A stretch of DNA of 64,000 bases from Bin87 sp965204905. GTDB lineage: Bacteria > Chloroflexota > Dehalococcoidia > Lucifugimonadales > UBA3495. This document shows positions 49,742 to 58,789 of the stretch, one piece after another. The notes beneath the pieces were generated by a model. That model saw nothing but the letters and a program-made list of their open reading frames with translations, was not told the DNA's origin and did no database searches. The position numbers and the translations under genes are program-made. Location of the stretch: NCBI GenBank assembly GCA_965204905.1, contig OZ242042.1:682001-746000 (forward strand). Direction: 5' to 3'. Position 1 is the stretch's first letter; each line of letters starts with the position of its first letter.

Positions 49742-50878
49742 TTACTTGATGAAGTCGAACTGCTCGAACTCGCCTTGCAGGATCGCCTTGTCGTCCAGCT
49801 CCAGCCACTTGTCCAGGATGGTGGCGTAGGTCTGGCGGAAGTCGTTGTTCCACTTCAGGTCGCCTTCGTCCAGCTTGTCCGGCTCCAGCGAGGGGTACTC
49901 GCCGTACAGGCCGCCCTTCACGGCGTCGCCCAGCACGAAGGCAACGCTGCCCGAACCGTGGTCGGTTCCGGAACCGTTCTCCTGCACGCGGCGCCCGAAC
50001 TCGGTGAACAGCAACATCACCACTTCCTGGTTGGCGTCGTGTTCTTTCAGGTCCTGGTACAGGTCGTTGACCGCGCGGGAAACCTCGCCCCACAGCTTGG
50101 CGAAGGACGTGGGCTGATTGGCGTGGGTGTCGAAGGCGCCCGGGTTCAGGCCAGTGTAAAGGACGCGGGTGCCGAAGCCAGCGGTGTGCACCTGGGCTAC
50201 GTTCTTGACCCACTGGGAGAACATATCGCCACCGTACTCAACGCTGGACGAGTAGATCTCCGGCGCGGTGCGCAGGATGTCCGCGCCCTTGAGCGCGTCC
50301 AGGCCGGTCTGGGAGAGGTAGTCGTTGATGGGGCCGTTGCCGACCATGGGGGAGTACATGCGGGAGAAGATGTCCAGAGCCTCGGACCGCTGGTCTTCGC
50401 CGTCGATGCCGGTCAGCACGCCGTAGGTTTCCAGGTTGCCCACCGATGCGACGGACACGCCGGGAGCGGCCAACGCGCGGGGGAGTCCGCGACCGAAGTT
50501 CACGGCGGTCAGCACGTTTTCCTTGTTGGGGTCCAGGTCCTGGATGGCGCGTCCCAGCCAGCCTTCGGTGGACATCTTGGTCGGCTCGGCGGTGTGCCAG
50601 ATGTCCATGGAGCGGAAGTGGGAGCGGATGGGGTTCGGGTAGCCGATGCCCTGGATGACGGCGACTTTGCCCTCATCGTACATATCCTTGATCGGCGCCA
50701 TGGCGGGGTGGAACCCAACCTTGTCGTCAATCGCCAACACTTCCTCCGGTTCCACCTTCAGGTGCGGCCGGTAGTCTTTGTACAGCGGGTCGCTGTAGGG
50801 GATGATAGTGTTCAGCGCGTCGAACGCGCCGGACATCTGCAGTACCACCAACACCGGGTCTTTTTTCGTAGCGGTCAC
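49742..50878 (-). CDS. DUF1501 family protein
   Basis: 378 residues, with VLVVLQMSGAFDALNTIIPYSDPLYKDYRP, VAVIQGIGYPNPIRSHFRSMDIW and LLFTEFGRRVQENGSGTDHGSGSVAFVLG, the DUF1501 signatures (a sulfatase/alkaline-phosphatase-like fold). The typical N-terminal Tat or Sec signal is absent, so this copy seems cytoplasmic or exported by other means. It is almost always coupled with DUF1800, as here 70 nt upstream. Function is not known. Confidence 0.9.
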   Translation of the reverse strand: MTATKKDPVLVVLQMSGAFDALNTIIPYSDPLYKDYRPHLKVEPEEVLAIDDKVGFHPAMAPIKDMYDEGKVAVIQGIGYPNPIRSHFRSMDIWHTAEPTKMSTEGWLGRAIQDLDPNKENVLTAVNFGRGLPRALAAPGVSVASVGNLETYGVLTGIDGEDQRSEALDIFSRMYSPMVGNGPINDYLSQTGLDALKGADILRTAPEIYSSSVEYGGDMFSQWVKNVAQVHTAGFGTRVLYTGLNPGAFDTHANQPTSFAKLWGEVSRAVNDLYQDLKEHDANQEVVMLLFTEFGRRVQENGSGTDHGSGSVAFVLGDAVKGGLYGEYPSLEPDKLDEGDLKWNNDFRQTYATILDKWLELDDKAILQGEFEQFDFIK

Positions 50879-50948
50879 GATTTATTCCTCCCGTTGGGAT
50901 TGCTTGCTTTTTCTCTTGCTCTGTTGCGCCAGCCGGCAGTCAAACGGG

Positions 50949-52358
50949 CTAGGCGTAAATGTACTCTTTGGTCGCCACGATCATCTGCAGCAACTCGCTG
51001 ACGCGCGTGCCGAATTCTTCGGTATCGGTGTGGATGGTGCCGCCCTTTTCCAGGCTGGCCGCCATCATCTGCCGCGTTTCGTCCGCCAACTCATAGTGGC
51101 CCAGCAGGCGGCAGGTTTCGTCCACCATCTGCTCCGGCGAAATGACGGGGCCGGCATCGCCCAGGCGGTCAATGATCTCGCGCACGCCGGGCTGTTTCAG
51201 GTCGCCCACGAAGTCGGCGGTGAAGTTGATGCGGTGCACCAACGTGCCGCCGTCAATCCACTCCTGGCCGGTGTGCCAGCCTTCCACCGACGGCGGGTTG
51301 AACAACTCCTGGCCCATGTGCTTCATTTCGTCGAAGATGAACTCGAAACCGGGCTTCGGTTCCGTCCAGTCGCCGACCAGTCGCAGCGTTCCCATTACGG
51401 TTTCCACGGGGCTCTTGACTCGCTGGAAGCGGGCGTTCTTGAAAGCGTCGGAGTGGAACAGCACCCGCAGCATGGCCTTGATGTTGTAGCCGGAGCGGAA
51501 GTACTCGTCCTCCAGCATCTTGATGGTTTCCGGATCCTTGGGCGGGGTTTCCATCCAGGACGGAACCTGCGCCTCGTCGGAAATGAAGTAGCTGTACAGG
51601 TGGCGGGAGATGAACCGCGCCGTGGCCGGCTGCTTCGCGATGATGTCGACGATGTCCTCGCCGTTGAAGTTGCCGGTCTCGCCCAGGAAGGTCTTAATGC
51701 CTTCGTCGTGGTCTTCGGGGTTGTACACGAACTGCGCGTGGTACCGTCCGTAAGGCTGGCCCGGCAAGTTGTTTGCGATGGTCCAGCCGGTGAACGCGCG
51801 GGCGCATTCCTTGACGTCATCCTCGGTGTAGTTGAACTCGCCGTCCATGCCCACACCCATTGAGAACAGTTCCAGCAGCTCGCGCCCGTAGTTCTCATTG
51901 ATCGCGCCCTTGTGACTCAGGCAGTTATCGAGGAAGAAAATCATCGCCGGGTCGCGGGATATTCCCACCAGCAGGTCCCGGAAGCTGCCCATGCCGAGGC
52001 TTCGGAACATCTCGATTTCGTCGTAGGACGTGGGGTAGCTCTGGGTCTTGCTGTCGGCGGTGCACAGGATACCGTGCCAGAACAGCACCATCTTTTCTTC
52101 AAGCTGGCACCTGGAGTTGATCATACGGAACGCGAAATACTCCGGCACGCCCCGGGTCTGGTGGCTCCACTCGATGAAGCACCGTTCCGCCACGTCCAGG
52201 TCCATACCGTGGTCGTTCACCTCGGGATTGAGCAACTCTTCGACCGTCGCATCGTATCCCTTGGCGGCGCGCTCTTCCAGTTCCGCGTACTGCGCGCCAA
52301 ACCCGGCCCGACGCATCAGGTGGGCCATTAACGCAATATCATGGTTTAGCTCTGCCAT
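50949..52358 (-). CDS. DUF1800 family protein
   Basis: 469 residues: ALMAHLMRRAGFGAQYAELEERAAKGYDATVEELLNPE at the N-terminus, WHGILCTADSKTQ, LDNCLSHKGAINENYGRELLELFSMGVG, EDDVKECARAFTGWT and ISRHLYSYFIS are DUF1800 landmarks. It is predicted all-helical and lacks a signal peptide. ATG 52358 has GAGGAGG 7 nt upstream. With DUF1501 downstream it forms a conserved pair found in Chloroflexota, Planctomycetes and others; role unknown. Confidence 0.9.
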   Translation of the reverse strand: MAELNHDIALMAHLMRRAGFGAQYAELEERAAKGYDATVEELLNPEVNDHGMDLDVAERCFIEWSHQTRGVPEYFAFRMINSRCQLEEKMVLFWHGILCTADSKTQSYPTSYDEIEMFRSLGMGSFRDLLVGISRDPAMIFFLDNCLSHKGAINENYGRELLELFSMGVGMDGEFNYTEDDVKECARAFTGWTIANNLPGQPYGRYHAQFVYNPEDHDEGIKTFLGETGNFNGEDIVDIIAKQPATARFISRHLYSYFISDEAQVPSWMETPPKDPETIKMLEDEYFRSGYNIKAMLRVLFHSDAFKNARFQRVKSPVETVMGTLRLVGDWTEPKPGFEFIFDEMKHMGQELFNPPSVEGWHTGQEWIDGGTLVHRINFTADFVGDLKQPGVREIIDRLGDAGPVISPEQMVDETCRLLGHYELADETRQMMAASLEKGGTIHTDTEEFGTRVSELLQMIVATKEYIYA

Positions 52359-52532
52359 CAAAAAGCCTCCTCGACTTGAACTAACAAATCGCTAGTGCAA
52401 ATCCTACCATTAAGGTCAACAATCCTCAACCATAAATCGTCACTCTCAAGCAATAGGCAACCTCAATCCGACGCGCCGCCGCTGTCGCGTCCCCGTCTAT
52501 AATGATTGCCCACAATTCATGCCTGGAGCCCA

Positions 52533-53702
52533 ATGATGCCCGAGGATCTGGTCAAAGTCGCGCGTAGCCTGGTTCCCGAAATTCTGTCGAATCTCGACCG
52601 CATTGACGACGAATGCCAACTGCCAGCCGAACTCGCCGCGCGCATGGCGAAGCATCGCCTCTTCTGCCTCTATGCGCCGAGAGAACTCGGCGGACCGGAA
52701 CTTGACCCGCTGACCGCTTTCCGAGTTGTGGAGATCATCTCACACGCCGACGGTTCCGCCGGCTGGTGCGTCTTCAACGGCACGGCCATCACCGCCGCGG
52801 TCTCCCGACTGACTCCCGAGGCCACCGTTGAACTGTTCGGAGACCCGCCAGATCTGCTCGGCTCAGGCTCCGCGCGACCGGAGGGTACCGCCACTATTAC
52901 CGACGGGGGCTACCTCATAAACGGACGCTGGAACTATCTGAGCGGCATTGACCACTCCACCGCGCTGTTCCTCAACTGCCGCCTGTTCAATCCCGACGGC
53001 AGCCCGGCGGTGAATGACGACGGCAGCCCGGCCACCCGCATTGCTGTCGTGCCCGTGGCGTCGGGAACCGTCATCGACAATTGGACCACCCTGGGTATGC
53101 GTGGCACCGCGAGCAATGACTGCGAATATACGGACGTCTTCGTTCCCTCCCACCATACCTACACCCGCGCCGACGTCGCCCACTACGACAGCCCGCTGTA
53201 CCATCCGCCTCAGAATGCCATCCTGCTCAGCTGGACACTGGCCGCCGGCAACGCCCTGGGGATGGCGCGCGGCGCTCTCGACGCATTCCACGAACTCGCC
53301 ACCGGCTCCGGCACCACCAATTCACCCGCATTGCTGCGGGACCGTTCCTACGTTCAGGTCACTTACGGAGAATGCGAGGCCATGCACGACGCGGCCCGCA
53401 CCTTCGTGCTGGACGCCGTTGGCTCACTATGGGATGCGCAGGTCAAGCAACTTCCCGACCTGTCCGACCGGGCCATCCGCGCCCGTCTCGCCATCACCCA
53501 TGCCATCCGCCGCTCGGTGGACATTGTGGACAAGCTGTTCAACGTCGCCGGAACCAACGCGATCCACCGATCCGTGGGACTGGAGCGTTTCTTTCGCGAC
53601 CTGCACGTCAGCGGCCAGCACATCTCCGGCCTGCCCAACAACTACGAATACGCCGGCCAGGCGCTGCTGGGGGCGAACGTTACCGCTTCGCTCTACACCT
53701 GA
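52533..53702 (+). CDS. Acyl-CoA-dehydrogenase-fold flavoprotein (group D monooxygenase-like)
   Basis: 389 residues with the acyl-CoA dehydrogenase fold: ELGGPELDPLTAFRVVEIISHADGSAGWCVFNG, then GGYLINGRWNYLSGIDHS, LGMRGTASNDCEYTDVFVP and a helical C-terminus. The pattern (SAGW, WNYLSGxDH) is closer to HpaH/HsaA-type flavin monooxygenases and uncharacterised relatives than to true acyl-CoA dehydrogenases, and no catalytic Glu in the expected place is evident. ATG 52533 has GGAG upstream. The next gene overlaps its stop. Confidence 0.8.
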   Translation: MMPEDLVKVARSLVPEILSNLDRIDDECQLPAELAARMAKHRLFCLYAPRELGGPELDPLTAFRVVEIISHADGSAGWCVFNGTAITAAVSRLTPEATVELFGDPPDLLGSGSARPEGTATITDGGYLINGRWNYLSGIDHSTALFLNCRLFNPDGSPAVNDDGSPATRIAVVPVASGTVIDNWTTLGMRGTASNDCEYTDVFVPSHHTYTRADVAHYDSPLYHPPQNAILLSWTLAAGNALGMARGALDAFHELATGSGTTNSPALLRDRSYVQVTYGECEAMHDAARTFVLDAVGSLWDAQVKQLPDLSDRAIRARLAITHAIRRSVDIVDKLFNVAGTNAIHRSVGLERFFRDLHVSGQHISGLPNNYEYAGQALLGANVTASLYT

Positions 53703-54016
53703 TGGACTTCCTCGCTGAGATAGTCCTCGGCTTGCCGCCGGACTATCGGACGCTCATGGTATTGATGGTGCTGGCTGTTATCGTGCTCGCCAGCGCCATA
53801 CGCATATCGCGGGCGTCCCGCAGCGAACGCCTGCCATTGGGGGCGTCTTCCCCCTACCTTGACGCCATAATGCTTTGGCTGGTGTACCTGATCGCCTTTT
53901 CAGCAGCGGCGCTATTTTTCTTCCACCTGGGGGTTAGCATTGGGCGCGAGGCGGCGGATGCTTTTAGTCAAGTGGCCAATCAAATTGCGGACGTCGCGCG
54001 CGACCCACCAGGTTAG
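53702..54016 (+). CDS. Small two-span membrane protein
   Basis: 104 residues with two transmembrane segments (about 18-35 and 55-78) and a short helical C-terminus. ATG 53702 overlaps the previous stop (TGATG), so it is translationally coupled to the flavoprotein gene. I recognise no family. Its last 105 bp overlap the convergent gene at 53912-54301 on the other strand, so one of the two may be shorter than annotated. Confidence 0.6.
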   Translation: MDFLAEIVLGLPPDYRTLMVLMVLAVIVLASAIRISRASRSERLPLGASSPYLDAIMLWLVYLIAFSAAALFFFHLGVSIGREAADAFSQVANQIADVARDPPG

Positions 54017-54301
54017 CGCGATAGACGCGCCCAACCAAATCAGCCCGGAAATCAGAAACAGCCACGCTCCGGCCAGCATGATGCCACGGTTCCCCAAGCT
54101 GTCGCCCCAAGGTACGATATAAAGACTCGCCGCTAGACCGATGCCGGAGACGGCCAGAACGGCAAGGACCAAGAATTGTTTGTCCTGTCTTAGCCTTGTA
54201 GCCCACCCGCGCGGCTCCTCAACTTCGCGTCGAGGTTCCGTTGCGTCCACGGCCAAGCGCACAGTTTCCAGATTCCCGCTGTCGCTGTCTGTCGTCGCCA
54301 T
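53912..54301 (-). CDS. Small two-span membrane protein
   Basis: 129 residues: a hydrophilic N-terminus of about 40, two membrane segments at about 42-65 and 72-98, and a basic tail (RDVRNLIGHLTKSIRR). ATG 54301 is preferred over 54304 because GGGAGG is then 6 nt upstream. No family recognised. It overlaps the convergent gene's 3' end by 105 bp. Confidence 0.5.
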   Translation of the reverse strand: MATTDSDSGNLETVRLAVDATEPRREVEEPRGWATRLRQDKQFLVLAVLAVSGIGLAASLYIVPWGDSLGNRGIMLAGAWLFLISGLIWLGASIALTWWVARDVRNLIGHLTKSIRRLAPNANPQVEEK

Positions 54302-54363
54302 CATGAGCCTCCCGCAACGTTAATCTTACCGCCGGATCGCTGGGCTGACAAACCGCTGCTGCC

Positions 54364-55038
54364 CTACTCCGGGAAAATCCGCCGGTACACGCCCGGAGAT
54401 CCTTCGCCATGCACCATGTGGGGGCGGACTTCGTGGGTCCAGACCGGCGTTACTATCTGGCTCCAACCCTTCCAGGCCTCGCTTTCCGCCACCGCGAGCG
54501 ACTCCATCTCGTGTACCGTGCAGTACTTGGGCTCGCCAATCATCGCCTGGAACCGTCGGGCGCGGATGTAGCCGGGGATGTCCAGGGCCATCGGCAGCCG
54601 CTCGTTGTTGTAGGCGTGGTTCCATGCCTCTTCCAGGTGCTCCGGAATCCCCATGCGGCCCACCAGCAGCAGCGGCGACATGCCCGCCTGCGCCGTCTCC
54701 TCGGATAGCTGTTCGGGGTGGACCCGCCGGTACAGATTACGGATGTACTCGGTGCCGATGACGCTGGGGGACATGCGCTGCGACCATTCGGTCGGCTCCC
54801 GCAGCCATTTCTGCCATCCCTCCGAGTGCCAGGCCTCATAGGATTCCAGCTCGTACACGGCCAGGTACTTCGGGCCGCCCTGCACGGCCTCGTACCGGGC
54901 TGCGTCCAGCACGCCCGGAATCGACAGCCGTTCGGGGATGTGCTCCTCGTTGTACCAACGGTTGTATTCTTCATCGTTTTCGGGCGCCACGTCGCTATAT
55001 ACCAGCAGCAGCCCGTCGCCCTTCCGTTTCGTCGCCAT
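54364..55038 (-). CDS. EthD-like tandem dimeric alpha/beta-barrel protein
   Basis: 224 residues made of two ferredoxin-like halves. The first has LLLVYSDVAPENDEEYNRWYNEEHIPERLSIPGVLDAARYEA and the second LLLVGRMGIPEHLEEAWNHAYNNERLPMALDIPGYIRARRFQA; both show the NxWYxxEHxPexlxxpG pattern of EthD/DUF4286-like proteins. Such proteins bind hydrophobic or aromatic metabolites or act as small enzymes; the substrate is unknown. ATG 55038 is chosen for AGGGAG upstream; a longer frame to 55203 crosses the divergent promoter. Confidence 0.75.
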   Translation of the reverse strand: MATKRKGDGLLLVYSDVAPENDEEYNRWYNEEHIPERLSIPGVLDAARYEAVQGGPKYLAVYELESYEAWHSEGWQKWLREPTEWSQRMSPSVIGTEYIRNLYRRVHPEQLSEETAQAGMSPLLLVGRMGIPEHLEEAWNHAYNNERLPMALDIPGYIRARRFQAMIGEPKYCTVHEMESLAVAESEAWKGWSQIVTPVWTHEVRPHMVHGEGSPGVYRRIFPE

Positions 55039-55102
55039 GGTCAACTCCCTGTCGCAACTTCTAACGCTGCCGAGTATATCACTCGCAACTGGTAAATCCT
55101 CT

Positions 55103-55138
55103 GCGGGATTGCCGCGCTGCGCTAGCAATGACAATGGG
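55103..55138. repeat. GATTGCCGCGC...GCAATGACA repeat fragment
   Basis: GCGGGATTGCCGCGCTGCGC followed by TAGCAATGACAATGGG, related to the right half of the element at 33178-33277. It lies in the divergent gap between the EthD-like and PAC2 genes. Confidence 0.6.
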
Positions 55139-55205
55139 ATGCCCCTCTGTCTGCGAGCGCGCGTCCTTGACGCGATATTTCGCCGATGATACCGTGTGCC
55201 CACTC

Positions 55206-56150
55206 ATGCGCATCGGCGAATTTGACATAGCGGAACCCGTTCCGGAGCTGCGAGACCCGCACATGCTGGTCGTGCTGCGTCCGTGGATTGACGTGGGCAA
55301 CGTGGGGAGCCTTTCCCTGGGACGCATCGAGCGGCACCTGCGCAGCAGAGAACTGGGCCGCTTGTATCGACCGGGCCGCTTCTACGACTTTACCCGTTAT
55401 CGCCCGCGTTCGTATCTGGTCAGCGGCAACCGCGAGGTAACGATTCCCAATACCATCATTCGCTACTCCAACCCTGAAGACGGGCCGCACCTGCTCACCA
55501 CTCATTTGCTGGAACCTCACCTTTATGGAGAGGATTACTCGGAGGCCCTGCTGGAGATCATCAAGTACTTTGGGGTGAAGCAGTACGCGCTCATTGGCGG
55601 CATGTACGACATGGTTCCGCATACCAGGCCGCTGGTGGTGTCCGGGTTGGGCACCGGCGAGCACGTGGAACGGGATTACGCCACCGCCAACGCCCGGCCC
55701 AGCAACTACGAGGGGCCCACCACCATTACGTACACGATCAGCGAGACGGCCACCAAGATGGGCATCGAAACGCGGGCGTTCGTGGTTCACCTGCCCCAAT
55801 ACCTGAACCTGGACGATGATTACCAGGGCGCGGCGCGCATGATGGACCTGCTGTGCCGGCTGTACGACTTTCCCGACTACATCGCGCAGGCCGACCGGGG
55901 ACAAAAGCAGTACGACGAACTGACCTCCCGCGACGGCCAGATACCCAGCGGCGACGTGCTGACTCGCATCGAAGAGATGTACGACAGCGAGTACGGAACT
56001 GCCGATGATCGTCCGGAGCCCACCACCCCACTGCCGTCCAGTATTGAAGAATTCCTACAGGGGCTGGACGTTGACCTCACCGCTGCCGACGATCCTGACC
56101 CCGGCGACGACTCCGACGATGGCGACGAACGTGGGTTGGCCGGCGTATAG
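55206..56150 (+). CDS. PAC2 family protein
   Basis: 314 residues. Central motifs: MLVVLRPWIDVGNVGSLSL, YDFTRYRP, YALIGGMYDMVPHTRPLVVSG, the PAC2 (proteasome-assembly chaperone-like) pattern, and ETATKMGIETRAFVVHLPQYL. A very acidic tail (DDPDPGDDSDDGDE) ends the protein. In bacteria the PAC2 family is of unknown function and often linked to carboxylate-amine-ligase genes. ATG 55206 is chosen because the upstream 26 codons fall in repeat DNA. The next gene, an M20 peptidase, starts 12 nt after the stop. Confidence 0.82.
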   Translation: MRIGEFDIAEPVPELRDPHMLVVLRPWIDVGNVGSLSLGRIERHLRSRELGRLYRPGRFYDFTRYRPRSYLVSGNREVTIPNTIIRYSNPEDGPHLLTTHLLEPHLYGEDYSEALLEIIKYFGVKQYALIGGMYDMVPHTRPLVVSGLGTGEHVERDYATANARPSNYEGPTTITYTISETATKMGIETRAFVVHLPQYLNLDDDYQGAARMMDLLCRLYDFPDYIAQADRGQKQYDELTSRDGQIPSGDVLTRIEEMYDSEYGTADDRPEPTTPLPSSIEEFLQGLDVDLTAADDPDPGDDSDDGDERGLAGV

Positions 56151-56162
56151 CGGCCCGGCGTT

Positions 56163-57494
56163 ATGGCTCTCAGGGAACCCGTGGTCGGTGACCGTCCTCA
56201 CGTAGCGGAACTGCTGCGGACGCTGATCCGGTACGACACGACGAATCCGCCGGGCAACGAGCGCGAGTGCGCCGCGTACTGCCGGGACGTTTTGAACGAG
56301 GTCGGCATCTCCGCCGAACTGATAGGCAACGACCCCAACCGCGTCAACGTGGTCAGCCGGCTGAAGGGCCGCGGCGATGCTCCTCCACTGTTGATGTACG
56401 GGCACATCGACGTGGTGCCCACGGCGGCCCAACCCTGGGACGTGCCGCCATTCGAAGGTCGTTTGCAGGACGGCTACGTTTGGGGTCGCGGCGCGTTGGA
56501 CATGAAGGGCGGCGTCGCCATGATGATGGACGCTTTCATGCGCGCCCACCAGGAGGACACTGACCTGCCGGGCGACGTGATCCTGGCCCTGGTCACCGAC
56601 GAAGAGGCCGGCGGACACACCGGCGCAGAGTGGCTGGTGGACACCCATCCCGAGCTGTTTGAGGGCGCGCGCTACGCCGTGGGCGAGTTCGGCGGGTTCA
56701 GCAAGACCCACCGGGGCCGCAAGTTTTACATGGTGCAGGTGGCCGAAAAGCAGGGCTGCCGAGTTCAGGCCATCGCCCGTGGGCCGGGCGGCCACGGCTC
56801 CCTGGTGCATCACGACACCGCGCCGACTCGCATGGCCCAGTTCCTGGTCAAGCTGGACCGCACGCCGCTGCCGTTCCACATCCATCCGGTGACCCGGATG
56901 ATGGTGGAGGCCATGAGCGGCAGCCTGCCGCTGCCCGACAGCGCGTTTTTGAAGCTGCTGATCAACCCGGCGTTCACGGGCAGGATGCTGCGGCGCATGG
57001 GCACGGCGGGCAAGGAGATGGAACCGCTCTTTCGACATACCGCCAACGCCACGATCATCAACGGCGGGGAGAAGGCCAACGTCATCCCCAGCGAGGTCAC
57101 CGTAAACCTGGACTGCCGGATGCTGCCGGGCTACGATTCGGAGGACCTGCTAGGTGAACTACAAGACATTGCCGGCCCCGACATCGAGTTCCGAGCCGTC
57201 AATTTCCAGCCCAAGCCCTGGATTCTCAACATGGGTCTGTTCGATACGTTGGCGGACATAATATCCGAGCAGGACTCGGAGGGGGTGTCAGTCCCCATGC
57301 TGATGCCGGCAGGAACCGACGGCCGCCACTTCGCCCGCCTCGGCATCCAGACCTACGGCTGGATGCCCATGAACCTGCCGGCGGACTTCGACTTCCTGAA
57401 AACGATACACGCCGCCAACGAGCGGGTGCCGGTGTCGGCGCTGGAGTTTGGGGCAGAAGCACTATACAGGTTGTTGCAACGGTTTCACGAATGA
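56163..57494 (+). CDS. M20 family metallopeptidase (ArgE/DapE-like)
   Basis: 443 residues. Metal and catalytic motifs: LLMYGHIDVVP (His), WGRGALDMKGGVAMMM (bridging Asp), VTDEEAGG (catalytic Glu and ligand Glu) and GTDGRHFARLG near the C-terminus; a lid domain lies between. Enzymes of this family deacylate N-acyl amino acids or cleave small peptides. The gene is coupled to PAC2 (12-nt gap). About 30 bp downstream begins copy B of the structured repeat. Confidence 0.92.
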   Translation: MALREPVVGDRPHVAELLRTLIRYDTTNPPGNERECAAYCRDVLNEVGISAELIGNDPNRVNVVSRLKGRGDAPPLLMYGHIDVVPTAAQPWDVPPFEGRLQDGYVWGRGALDMKGGVAMMMDAFMRAHQEDTDLPGDVILALVTDEEAGGHTGAEWLVDTHPELFEGARYAVGEFGGFSKTHRGRKFYMVQVAEKQGCRVQAIARGPGGHGSLVHHDTAPTRMAQFLVKLDRTPLPFHIHPVTRMMVEAMSGSLPLPDSAFLKLLINPAFTGRMLRRMGTAGKEMEPLFRHTANATIINGGEKANVIPSEVTVNLDCRMLPGYDSEDLLGELQDIAGPDIEFRAVNFQPKPWILNMGLFDTLADIISEQDSEGVSVPMLMPAGTDGRHFARLGIQTYGWMPMNLPADFDFLKTIHAANERVPVSALEFGAEALYRLLQRFHE

Positions 57495-57523
57495 CGGTTG
57501 GTATTGCAGTGGGGTTTCTCCTT

Positions 57524-57779
57524 TGGGGTTTTGGTTGATGAGAGGCAGGTTCGCCCTTCGTTGTCAGCATACGGCCGGGCTGGGTACGCAACGATTTGAC
57601 CTACTTTTTCGTGTACTCGGCGCGCCGTAAGACGCACTTGCGCGCGGGCTCGGACAGACCCGGTGATTCCAGTGGGGCATCGATGGTGGGGCGTTAGGTC
57701 GTTAAGCAACGGTTGCCACCTGGATCGGTTGCGATTTTAGAACTGACGGGGTTGGCCGTCGAAGGGTGAACCTGCCTCT
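57524..57779 (+). repeat. Structured-RNA-like repeat element, copy B
   Basis: Homologue of copy A (35016-35293). The first 13 bases are identical in both. The 20-nt arm 57541-57560 pairs with 57760-57779 with one G-U, yet its sequence is unrelated to the arm of copy A. The core 57561-57759 keeps the same nested blocks: ACGGCC/GGCCGT (57571/57754), CGCAAC/GTTGCG (57587/57728), GACCTA/TAGGTC (57598/57695) and the crossing GTCAG/CTGAC (57563/57743). It occupies most of the 465-bp gene-free gap 57495-57959; the rest (57780-57959) shows two TATTAGGAT repeats and no gene. Confidence 0.8.
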
Positions 57780-57959
57780 ACTGGTATTAGGATGGAACGC
57801 GCGTTTTGCCTAGACAGTATTAGGATAGGAGTTCGGATTGCTGTTGTCAAGAGGTGCTGTCGGAATCTGGATTAGAGGGTTGGGGGTTGGCGTCCGCAAA
57901 GCTGCCAGAGATATTTGCGAAAGTGGGGCTATTTCTACGCGCCCCCTTTGGCGTCTCTT

Positions 57960-58754
57960 TCAAAAAGGCCAAAGGGATTTGAAAATGCGCTGTATCGGGT
58001 TTCCGGATGCCTCGTTTGATTGCGGTGTCCTGACCTCTTGTTCATGGAAAGAGCGAGCGGCTGGGCTTGCAGCAGTATCACCTATAGTGCTGGTGTGGCT
58101 TGGTTTCGATGCATCGAGAAACAAGCGCCACTGCCGGAGCGTAGGGTCGAACTTTTTAACAACCTCCGCATTATTGTCGAGCCAAAGAAAGATAGCTTTG
58201 GCATCGAGTGATGTCCCGTTTAGGATTTCTTCCAGAGTAGCCCCCGGTTTAGCGGCCAGGAATGCTGCGATTTTACGCGCCGCAGACTCCTTTTCACGGA
58301 CAAGGCGGGACTCAGCCGTTTCAGAGGTTGCCGCTGTTTGAGGCTTTAAAGGTGCAGTAGTTTGACTGGGCTGCTGCGAATTGAGAGAATAGCGCCACTT
58401 TAGGACCTTAGGGTCGAAATGCTTTACGGCTCCCGCCTTATCGAGACATCTGAAAATGGTTCTAAGATCCAGTGACGTCCCAGACATAATTTCTTCCAGG
58501 GTTGCCCAGGGCTCATAGGCTAGGAACGCTACCACCTTATCCTCAGTAGTCCTTTGTGCATGGTTAGGGCGTTCCTTTGGCGTTGGAGAGACTGCCTCTG
58601 TAAACGCCGCCCAGTCTGTTTCGGTGGGGGCAGTAGGTAACGTGCATACAGGCGGCAACCCCTTACGCCTGCGTTCACAGTCAACGCAGGTGCAGGCGGG
58701 GACGTGACTTCTTCTTCGGTTCCGGTAGTGCTCGTCAGCTCGACGGTTGAGCAT
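57960..58754 (-). CDS. Hypothetical protein with Cys cluster and two winged-helix-like repeats
   Basis: 264 residues. N-terminal HVPACTCVDCERRRKGLPPVC has four Cys and a His that could bind zinc. Two similar domains of about 55 residues follow: DKVVAFLAYEPWATLEEIMSGTSLDLRTIFRCLDKAGAVKHFDP and RKIAAFLAAKPGATLEEILNGTSLDAKAIFLWLDNNAEVVKKFDP, which read like winged helices. They are separated by a Thr/Ser/Pro-rich linker. I know no function; DNA binding is plausible. It follows the two-gene cassette 58790-59573. Confidence 0.6.
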   Translation of the reverse strand: MLNRRADEHYRNRRRSHVPACTCVDCERRRKGLPPVCTLPTAPTETDWAAFTEAVSPTPKERPNHAQRTTEDKVVAFLAYEPWATLEEIMSGTSLDLRTIFRCLDKAGAVKHFDPKVLKWRYSLNSQQPSQTTAPLKPQTAATSETAESRLVREKESAARKIAAFLAAKPGATLEEILNGTSLDAKAIFLWLDNNAEVVKKFDPTLRQWRLFLDASKPSHTSTIGDTAASPAARSFHEQEVRTPQSNEASGNPIQRIFKSLWPF

Positions 58755-58789
58755 GATAATTCTCCGATAGCGTATTCGGCTGCGTTCAC

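Noticed and set aside
57838..58341. Plus-strand 167-codon ORF after element copy B
   Set aside because: Antisense to the Cys-cluster/winged-helix gene, which has clear internal domain repeats; the plus frame has none.
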